Assembly: GCA_902702965.1 (NCBI GenBank)
Contig: CACRXP010000397.1
Coordinates: forward strand, 320,699 to 384,698
Source: Spirometra erinaceieuropaei
Lineage: Eukaryota; Platyhelminthes; Cestoda; Diphyllobothriidea; Diphyllobothriidae
DNA: 64,000 nt
Direction: 5' to 3'
Shown here: positions 36,141-46,500 of the stretch, piece after piece
How positions within the stretch are numbered: the first letter of the stretch is position 1
How the letters are laid out: each line of letters opens with the position of its first letter
The notes under the pieces: generated by a model
The model's input: the letters and a program-made list of their open reading frames with translations, nothing else
Database searches by the model: none
What the model was told of the DNA's origin: nothing
Program-made: the position numbers and the translations under genes

Positions 36141-36573
36141 CCAACGGATGATGAGATTGGGAGAGTTGGGTGTAACAAAGAGTCCGTACTCGGCTAACCA
36201 ATTGCTCGTGCTGGTGAGTACACGTCACACCTGCGTGAACGACGCTTCACGCATCAGATGGGTCAAAATTATTATCTGTAGTTTACGTTGACCTAACATA
36301 CTTTGACTCCCATAACACAATCCTAGTCCTAACCTCTCATGGACTTTAGGGTTAGGCCATCCGTAGTACGATGGGGGCTCGGGATTCTCATGTCCAACAC
36401 ATAATTCACATAAATAATTTTGCATACCTGAGGGTAGAAGGGATACTTCCTTGAAATTGCTAACTGTACGATGCGAAAGCCACCTAAAAATGCCACATAT
36501 TAAAAAAAGGAATTAATCGGCTCCACGGATAGAGGAAAGCACAGGAGATTCAAGGAAAAACTCAAGAACATAC

Positions 36574-36737
36574 GCCTGCGCGGGTAGTCTGTATTCTTCT
36601 CCTGTGAGGGGGTCAGTTACGATAACTCCCGTACAAAGGTAATGGCTGTCTTTCGTCTCGTCCTCCTCCTCAACCGGTCCAAGAATGCAATTCTTTAGAG
36701 TGCCGATGTACACAGCTTCAATGAGGGATTCATAGAC
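36574..36737 (-). CDS. PLAT gene, PLAT unit 2, second half
   Basis: Acceptor gtttttag|GTCTAT. Encodes VYIGTLKNCILGPVEEEDET and VIVTDPLTGEEYRLPAQA, the closing V-x-V-x-D-x-x-T-G-x-x-Y-x-x-P strands. Donor CAGGC|GTATGT is good, but no next exon is certain. If the donor is ignored the frame stays open to a TAA at 36511, giving a possible C-terminus. Confidence 0.82.
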
Positions 36738-39700
36738 CTAAAAACATAAATAGAATGCTGTTGGACGAATTAATAACGGGGATGGCTTTTAGTCCATCAA
36801 TCACGGTTTTTGCTTTAGCATACAGTCATTTGTGACTGTATGCAATTTACGTAGACTAAGGCGGGAAGGGCCTTATGAATGAATTTTCCTGACAGACTAA
36901 GACCAATGTTCAATATCCGTCAACAGGTGGGCGAATGGCTGTCTCGGATTTTTTGAGAACAGACGTCAACTTAAGGGCTGGCTTTCATTCACACAGATCG
37001 GAATGATTTGCAAAAATTTTACTGACTATCAAGACTAAGAAGTAGTATCTGACAGTAGTGTGGGCAGGAGCCCACCTGATTACATTGAAAATGCATCGGA
37101 GAGAGAACTGCTATCGAGCGTACTCACTGTCTTGCCCGCATAGAGCACATTAAACATAAAGGGGGAACAAAAAACAGTGAGACGACTTTCAGGCGTAGCG
37201 TGTACCTGCAACGGTCTATCTGTGCTGTCCTGCATGTGACCGTTTTTCTGAATGACTAACGCTACAGGTCTGCGCCCAGTGTCTCCGAACTCGCCGAAGA
37301 GGGCCAAATGAGGCACTGGAGCTGAGTCGGTTAGATCCGAAGCGGCCTCTGGGGTGGAAAGGACACAGAGTTGTACTCGGTACAGCACAAGACCCACACT
37401 CGGATCGCGTCCATCCTCCCGCAACAACTGTGGCGGTAGCGCACAGCCCGGAGCGTCTTCGTAGGATTTTGTGCTTAGCAGTTGTTCCCGAGCCAACTGA
37501 CAATGTCCGTACGTACTCACAAAGGCTCTCCCAACGAAATCAAATCGCAGGTGCTTTTGATTCAGCTCGTTTTTGAAGATAACCTGAGTGGAAGTGGGAA
37601 AAAGAACTTCGAGGTAAAATAACAAACAGCGCATCCATAGACGCAGAAACAGAGTTGCGATTTAATTGGTCCTTTCTAGGGATAATTACCAAAGATTATT
37701 TTTCCTAACATGTACCCAGTTGTTCTACTCGAGACTATTTACTGGTACTACTGATCCTTTTACAAGGCAGTTCAGCCATAAAACCACAGAGAAATACTGC
37801 ACAATTACAGTGACTTATTCAATAACTTTCCTAGGTTCTCCAGTTAGCATGCAGATGGCGAGTTTCATAAATTCTGGTTTTTCGCAACGGTATGTTTTAT
37901 TTGAATCATAAGTAAGATTCATTTGAGGATGGTGAATCGATCACCGGGGACAATAATTTATTTCTATGGTCTTTTGGGTCGGTGATCGATTCACTTCAAC
38001 TTTGACAGATAAAGCTCCTGAGATGCTCGTTTTTCCAGCGATTCCTAACAGTTAAATTCCCCACATTTCTGTGTTGTAAATTTGGATAACTGTCTCGTTC
38101 GTCCACCAGTGTCCTTCTACCCATGTTGGGTTACGCAATTTTTCCAGTCTTTAAATAAGTGGGCCTTTTATTGTTTTTCGAAGACGGACAAGGACCCAGT
38201 TGGTTTTGCGCTTGCATTCCACAAACGCGAGATTCCGTGTACGAATGTTTTCCTCATTGTCTCCCATATGGGATTTGGTCCTATTCCACGTTTAACTACG
38301 GAGTTTCTGATTTCACTTAAAGTTTCACCTATCTAATGCCATAACAGTGCGTAATAATTTGGTTCTGTAATGTTTAGGGTTGCCCGATTTATCTTTTAAA
38401 TTTATTTACAATCTAAAGACTCACTACTAGGCACTTATACGCGGTAAAACGCCCTTTTTCTCTTAGACGAATTCTGTGGGAAGTTATAATCATCTTTCTG
38501 TGGGCAGATCTCTGGCAATTAAGTCTCCAATGATTTCGACCCTACCAACGCGAAGGTAGCTGCCCTGTCCGTTATCGAGACGACGATGACATCCAGTGGA
38601 GCCTGTAACCATACCCAGGGCTACCAAACCCTGCACATTTAGCTCCAGTCCGCATTTGTGCGCTTACAAACACCTTACCGGATTGGTGACACCGATCTCT
38701 GATTGTCGCCTTCCCTGGCGTTGAGGATAGATGCCTCAAGACAAACAAGACTGTACCGACAGTCATAACCTCATCAAGGATGTTTATCTCATATATCCCT
38801 AATTTTGCGATCAAATTTGCATTCGGGGATTTGAGTTGTCATAGCAAGATCAAGAGTTCGGGCTGCATGTTAAATGTGCAAAATTTTCCTGATAGATCGA
38901 ACACTTTTCACATAAAATGCCTCCATTTCTACTTCCGTAGCGAGATTCCACTGCATAAGTTTGTGATCCCCCTTCGCTAAGCCTTTGGTTAAAGGCAATG
39001 TGGAAAGCAACATCTCCTACGGAGTAGGAATAAACAGCAATAGTGTAGGCGATTAAGCACATACGCAAAAACCGCATTTAAGCTGTCCAAAGGTTGTAAG
39101 CGACCGTTGAGAACGCACAAAGAGGAACCAGTCTAATCGGGGAGCGCATAGGAAACTGCTTAAAACAAAGCACACACTTACGAACAATCATGCGAACCGA
39201 CTACTCATCGCGGAGGAAAATGTTCCCGAAAGCTATATGCACGCTTGAGCCAACCAGTAAATGGACCTTGCGCGCATGCGAACATTACGTGCAAAACTGC
39301 GCGTAGGCTCCCTGCCCTGTGTTGAACTAAGGGCCGACCGGTTAAGACGGTGAAAATGATCGAGTTGAGACTGACATGGTCCGAAGAAATGGGCACATTC
39401 CCCCCATCTTTGGTTGTCTACTATAAGCTATACAAATCGTAGTATTTTTTGCTGATTCGCTAACAACAGCAGCGCCTTGTGCCCCCATACGGAGTAGTAA
39501 CTTGGTATTTTTAGTCGTCTACATGATATTTTGGTTGATCTATTACCAACCCTCCCAGTTCTGTTAACTACTTTGGTGACAGAGAAAATTCTTCGCAGGA
39601 AATTCCTAAAGTAGTGCATTGTTCCTGATACCGTAAAAATTTTTGCTTAAACTAAAGCAAATGTAAGTAAACAGTTGTGAATCACTGACAACAGTTTACC

Positions 39701-42700
39701 TGCTGGAGACCCCAGTAGGGCAGCTCGGAATCGTCAACGGGATTGACTTCAAGGCGAATCTTGAATATCGGCCCGATGCCTCGTAGATTAACCTGCAATG
39801 GGAGAAGTAGGAGGAGGTTACTCAATAACCCTGTAAAAATTTTGTTGGCGGAATAAATTGCACAGAGGACACTGCGGCTGTCTGGTTGACCATGGTGGCT
39901 ACCTTGAACTCGTCCACATTGCCAGCACGAAACAGTCCCTTCTCGCTTCCGCTTGCACCAAGAATGATTGGGCCGGAGCAACCGTTCACTCCATAAACGA
40001 CCAACACGACCAGCGAATTGTAAGCCGACTCAGAGGTGAAGAGTTGAATCTTCCAGTCGGACTCTACGGTGAGGTGACATGAGTAAGTCGTTAGAAATTG
40101 GCCAACTTTTACTGATTACAGAAATAGTAAAAACCGAAATATCAGAGCTATCCTTTACGCAAAAACAATAAAAACAACAGCCGTGAGCGATACGCCAGTA
40201 AATGTACTAAATAATGCGCAGTCCATTAGGTTTCATGCGTTGTCGTTGGCTATTCATTCCTGAAACATAACTAAGGACCAAATAAAATCCTTCATTTTGA
40301 CCCAACTGTGAAAAGCTCTGTGGCTAGATGGGATTCGAGGCCACGGCAGCAAGGGGAAGGCTTTAGTACAGCCGGCGGAGATAGGTCAGCAGTTAGTGTG
40401 TCTATGGTTGCAGTGCAGAGCTGAAGGCGGGTATAGAAATGAGAATACTGACTACCGTAAACGCACTCGCTACAGATTTTTTCGCTTTATAAATCCTCGT
40501 AGTTGCTGTCCAACTCCTCTCCAAACTCGAGACTATTGTAAACTAGTATCCATTTATGATGCTAACCCGATAGATGCATGCTTTCAGTTGCACATAGAGG
40601 ATGGAATACTAATGTCACTACAAAATTCAAACTGATCTTAACATGGCCACCGTCCTTTAAAAAATCCAGCAAGCGGACACTGTAATTCACTAGGCCTGAA
40701 TTATTTTTGTCAAGCAATTTTGCTAATTACGCCTTTACTTTAAAAGGGACGTTTTTGGAACGGATAAGACATTTAACACGAAAAGAAACAAATTAATTCC
40801 ATAAGCAGCCTGCCACTCCGCATGCCTCTCGGGACTTTAGCGAGGAATCTAATTTTATAGAAATTCAGTCCAGCAGTAATCTTTCGCTAGAATTTAAGGC
40901 CTCCGATTTTGTAAGCATGACTCTGCAGTTGCTACCTTCCACATACAGTCAGGGCTTGTCAAATGCAGACCCCACTAACTCCCTTAAGTAACATCGTTGG
41001 ATACGGCTACAGGATTTTATTCCTTCTATGATCCATAGGTTCACAATTTCCCAACCTTTTAGTCAATCTATAGTTGATCCACCACGAGCTCATATTTCCT
41101 CTAAAGAGCTGTTTATTTTATTTCTACAGCTGGTGTATGCTCAAACGAGACCGTGCATTCTTATGTTACTCACTCGCGGAACTTATATTTGATGCAAGGA
41201 AACATGTAGGTGAACACCTCGAGATCGCGTTTATACGGCTTGCTTGTCTGTCTTTCTGCTCAGTCCGAAAAAAATTGACCAGTCAGACAATTAAGACGTG
41301 CTCACGCCATGTTGAAAATCATACTAAGTTTTTCTGTTCATGCAAACATTTAAAGATGTCTGGACTAGTCACTTATTCTAGTAGCTATCCTTTGCAGCCA
41401 TCTTTTGAAAAGAAATTTTAGGTTTCACCTTTGTCGGACTTCTTTTCAATAGTTCCACTTCTGCAAAAGTGTGGGGTCCCGGCAACCACTGCCGAGGGTG
41501 GGATTCCGGAGGAGATCGACATTTGGCTCAGGCTGTTTTCTGCTGCCTCCGTGAACGACTGTTCGGGTTCTGTCCTCGTCATAATGGAAACATTGTCAAT
41601 TGAACTGGAACGGGACGGATGACAACTTCCTGAATGAGGTGATTTACTCTGGCCATCTAGATTGTCGATTTAAAAAGGCAATATCTAAGGCCCGTACAAC
41701 GAGATAAAGTTTAATCCATTTTCTGCTCCTTAGGTCAAAATTTGTTTTTTATATGTTTCAAAAAAATGAAAAATGAATCGTTCCCTGTAAACTGAATGCT
41801 GCCGCGCCCACCTGCACCGGCGTTAACTCAGACTGAGCACCCCACGTGTGAGCAGAGAGAAAGAAGTTGCTAACTATCCTAAGGTTACGCGAGCATTTTG
41901 GGAGACGTCTAAGCTGTACACCGTGGTTTATTCTTGCAAAATGCAGTACAAACTGCAGACTCGGCTTTTCCCTGAGTCTACGGTCATCGCCGAGTCCTTT
42001 AAACATTTGTCTGTGCTGTTTGAATATTTTAATTTACGAACGAAAGCCAAACACATCCCCTATCGGTACTGACCTCTGTTTTTAAATAAATAAATGTGTA
42101 TATATATATATCTAAATAGATAAGGTGATACCGACAAAGACAAGGGAGACCGGAATAGTCAGTTCTGGCTTATTAGCCGTCATCAGCCAGTCATACCCAA
42201 CCCCAAGTGTGGATCACTTGAGCTTCGAACTCGGGATCTTTGGTCATGGAGTTTGAGGCTCTACCATTGAGCCACGGGTCCGTTGTCCTGTCGGTTGTGA
42301 TCGGGAATATCAATTATGACAGATGGACGCTTACCGATCAGGTTACAGAACATGCTCGTTCTGTTTTGTCTTGGGGCCCGTGATCTTTGGTCATGGAGTT
42401 TGACGCACGGGCCCGTGGCTCAATGGTAGAGCGTCAAACTCCATGACAAAAGATCCCGGGTTCGAATCTCAATTGATCCACACTTGGGGTTGGGTAGGAC
42501 TGGTTGATGACAGCTAATAAGCCAGAAATGGCCATTCCGGTCTCCCTTGTCTTTTTCGGTATCACCTTATCTACATATATCACTAGTCGCTGTGCGAATG
42601 CCTGCGAGAGTTTAAGTATGAGCCCCAAGGCACAACCGAACGAGCATGTTCTGTAACCTGATCGGTGAGCGTTCATCTGCCATAACATATATATATATAT

Positions 42701-43496
42701 AAATTGAAAAACAGGCATCCCAAGAAGTAATATTAGAAAGGTGAAGTTCTTTGGGAAACAGCAAAATTTTATTGTGAATTTTCGAGACTGGTTCCCCAGC
42801 TCGTCTTCAGACAACGGGTGTGCAAAAACAATTAACTTTTAGACTGAGTCTGGCAAAAGGAATCCATGATTGGTTAATGCTGTCATCTCGGGATTGGCTG
42901 ACTCAGTTTGAATCTGTCCTTAACGATTTTGTATGTGGCATCTAAATCGATATGCCGGTTGATGCATGTCTCATCTGAGTGCATTGCCTCCAGGAATTCG
43001 CGGCTTTTTCTTATTTGGCAGGCGCCAACACTGCGAGTGTTCTCCCATGCGAATTTATGCCCAGTGTCTAGTGTGTGCATGGCCAGCAGGGATAGATGGT
43101 CGCGTCTCTTCACCGCTAACTGATGCTCATGTATACGGGTTGAGACAGATTTCCCAGTTTGGCCACAATAAACGGCATCACAACTAGAACACGGGATTTT
43201 GTAGACGACACTTTTTCTTTCGAGGTAGCCGACCCTGTCCTTAGGGTGCACAAGCACTCAGATGAGGCATGCATCAACCGGCATATCGATTTAGATGCCA
43301 CATACTTAATCGTTTAGGACAGATTCAAACTGAGTCAGCCAATCCCGAGATGACAACATTAACCAATCATGGATTCCTTTTGCCAGACTCAGTCTAAAAG
43401 TTAATTGTTTTTGCACACCCGTTGTCTGAAGACGAGCTGGAAAACCAGTCTCGAAAATTCACAATAAAATTTTGCTGTTTCCCAAAGAACTTCACC

Positions 43497-43533
<37 letters not shown>

Positions 43534-46500
43534 GAGAAGGTCGCTAACCGATTAGGTCACTGAATATGACCGCCCGTGGTGGTGTGAAGCCAAATGGAGA
43601 GCCCTTTTTCATTTTGCTAGGGTCGATTTACTGACGAATCGACGCCCGAGGTCCAAAGTACATATTTTAACTAAACCTCATACCACCAGACTTCATTAGT
43701 CGTCCGCCGATGTATGTGCCGGTAGGAAATATTGGTGTCAGGGAACAGCTTGAAGGGTTTGGGAGATAGTTTGGCAGTCGGAGCGAAAACTACTTTCATG
43801 TTGCCTGGCAGCCACGCTGTCAGTCCCTTTCCACCTATACCAAGAAGATCCCTACTAGCAGCCTGCACACGCGTCAAACTGGGCAGCTGCGCTTAATTTG
43901 CTGCTGTAACCACCACTGCGCCCAATGGGATGTTTAATTCACCCAAACCGCCGGTTGTCGTTTTCTCAACTGTCGACTTATGCAGGTACCATTAACCTGT
44001 TGCCCGCTTAATTCAGCCCGTGCCAGTTTGGTACGAGAGCATGGACCCCCCGCATTGCAGGTGGGCACAGAATTAGGGCTGGAGTAGGGAAAAAGACATC
44101 CTCCTGAAGTTAGCGTAAGATCACATGTAGTAGTCCTGGGGCGGGGGCCAACTTCCCGTGTCCGACCACGGTTCTCATTCCTAGCCGACACGTACCCTCC
44201 TTTTCCCAAAGACTACGAGCAAAATGTGAGTCGCTAGCTGTTTGTTGAAGACGACTGCTTGTTAAGGGGTCTCCCCACTTCGGAAGATGGTTAAGAGTCC
44301 TCACAGCCACGCTGTCCGGTGGCGATACGTTAAATGCACTTACATTTAACAACCTCCGGGTACAGACAAACTCCGTCATCGTTGTTCCCGTCCCCATCGT
44401 TGCTGGTTGTGACGAAACCGTTGGGTAAGATGGACAAAAAGAGATTTGGGTTTGCGAATGATTCGAGGACGACAAATCCCTTGGCCTTGTTGCGATTAAC
44501 TCGAAAGTAGCAGGACACACCACCCTCGCCCTAGCAAAGAAAATGAAGCATGAGAAGCATAAACACACGAAAAAAGATTGCTTTAATTATTACGCAGTTG
44601 TAGGCCTCGCTCCCGAGGATGGACAGCCAGACAGGAAGCAGCTTCAGTACATGAATACCATGTTCTCGCCGCTAGACTGACTGAACAATAACATTCGGAG
44701 AATATGCAGTTATTGATAACGGTTATGGCTGTGGCGTGTTGAGGGAGTAGATGTGCTACCTCTTAAAATGCTAACCAGAATTCTGAAATATGTTTTAGGT
44801 TCGGGATGGTTACTTAGGGAGTGTTCGAATACTAATTAACGTGGAACAAAATCTCATGATATTTCAGTTACGGCGGAATACCGGCTTTTGAGCGAGCTCC
44901 TTTTTGGGCGTCTGTAAAAGATACACTCTTGAAAAATGACTTGTTCAGTAGTATGAGTGTTTTCCATCGATTTTCGGTGTTCCCAAAAATCCAAACGTAT
45001 TTTATAAAAAACATGTGCAAAAATATTCTTCCTTGTACCCATCTGGTAACTTCTTCAAGTTTCCTACTTGAAAAGGTAACGTCTGTTGGCCTTAAAAATG
45101 TTTTTCATTTCACGAATTATTTTGAACCTGACCTACCATCACACAAGCATTTGGCGTTTCTAAGATACAAGCTATGTGTTCTCCATGTTAGAAAAATCAT
45201 ACGTTGTTCCACATTATCAAGGATACGATGTTTAGACATTTGTTAGGAAATATACAGTCTAGTATCCGGAATATAAAGCACACGGGTCCCTCCAATTGTA
45301 TTCAGACTTTAAACGAATAGATAAAAAGTGCCTTTTTGTGCCGGAAAGGTGTTATTGAGGTTTTGTAAGTTAGGAAGTTACACGAATGGATGCGAATATG
45401 CAAATCTCAGGTTCTTATTACAAAGAAGGTGAATGCTTGGCATTGAAACGACGCTGTCCCAGTGATCGCGCGTTTTTCTTTGCGGTAGGAATTAACTTCT
45501 AGAAATGTGGACGACCGAACTTTTTAAACGCAAAAATTTATACTTTTTTCAAACACTATGCAAGTGGGAGTAACTGCCCTTAAATAAAGGCAGGAGCTAA
45601 CATTGCGTTAGTTGTTTCTGTCAAAATTAAGCAACATCAGACGGCTAATAACCGCAGAGAACTCAAATAATCACAAAAGTATATTTATTTCATTTTGAGT
45701 GGGATCATCAGAGTTTGGTGGAGAGGCTGTTGACGAAGAGTTGCAATCCCATGGTTCAGGCCTTACTCACAGATTAGGTTTTTTGCATATCCTTATGTAA
45801 GCCTCGTTTAAGCAATCTTTTACCTTCGCCAGCAAGGTCGAGGTTTTAACTTCCTGTTTGGTGAATGTTGACCTCCCCCCTCCACCGCAGTTTGTCAAAC
45901 AGAAGAATGAGAAATCACTATAGCCTGTCTGCTGAAAAGTCACTTTCTGTAAAACAAACTGTCCGAATGACGTAGAGCTCTTTGCGAGCACCGACTGTTT
46001 TCTTTGGCTCATGCGCGAAGTAGCGGTCGAATCCAACCGCATGAGGCATTTGGGCGTGATGCTCCGACCCAGGGCAGAATGCAGAGAGCGGAGGGTGTGC
46101 GCAAAGTCGTCGAGTTTACCTCAAACCGACACCCGCCCAGTGTTGGGCATAAGAGGCTTGACCGTACACGCCCAGCCGCTAGGGCAAAAATAAATGCATT
46201 AAGGGGCAGGTCTGTATAGGTTTTCGAGTTACTTTTTTTCCAGTCAGGTTTTCCCGTCTTCCTTTGTCGAATTTTTGATCCTACCTTGAGAGCATCGTCG
46301 AGGGGCATGTTTGTAACCTGAACCTCCCGTCGTTACTTTCGCCTTTATTCCTTCCATGTGTACGACTGTACTACGCTGAATACCTTGATTTTCCCGTTCT
46401 ACAAAAGCCTCATCATCCATCATTAAGATGCAGTCTTAGCGGATTAGGATTGGCATTCGGCAAAGTTTCGTTTTCTACGCTGCTGATTTGTCACATGTGG

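Larger units (their letters stand above)
42730..43506 (-). mobile_element. Penelope-like element, GIY-YIG end with 253-bp inverted arms
   Basis: The minus strand encodes the GIY-YIG domain: VVYKIPCSSCDAVYCGQTGK, RIHEHQLAV, then HTLDTGHKFAWENT and INRHIDLDATY, open from 43257 to 42883. The last part of this sequence (42730-42982) is repeated in inverted orientation at 43254-43506 with few differences. Each arm holds a hammerhead-like motif. The RT is absent, so this is the 3' end of an element joined head-to-head with an inverted copy of its own tail. It lies in an intron of the PLAT gene. Confidence 0.9.

Noticed and set aside
42409..42480. Functional tRNA gene
   Set aside because: The head occurs in at least two inverted copies joined to a hammerhead and a tail, and the acceptor stem does not close. 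It is part of a repeat.
45700..45735. Minus-strand CTGATGATCCCACTC followed by GAAAT, as a hammerhead
   Set aside because: The bases between the boxes do not form a convincing stem II and no stem I was found.
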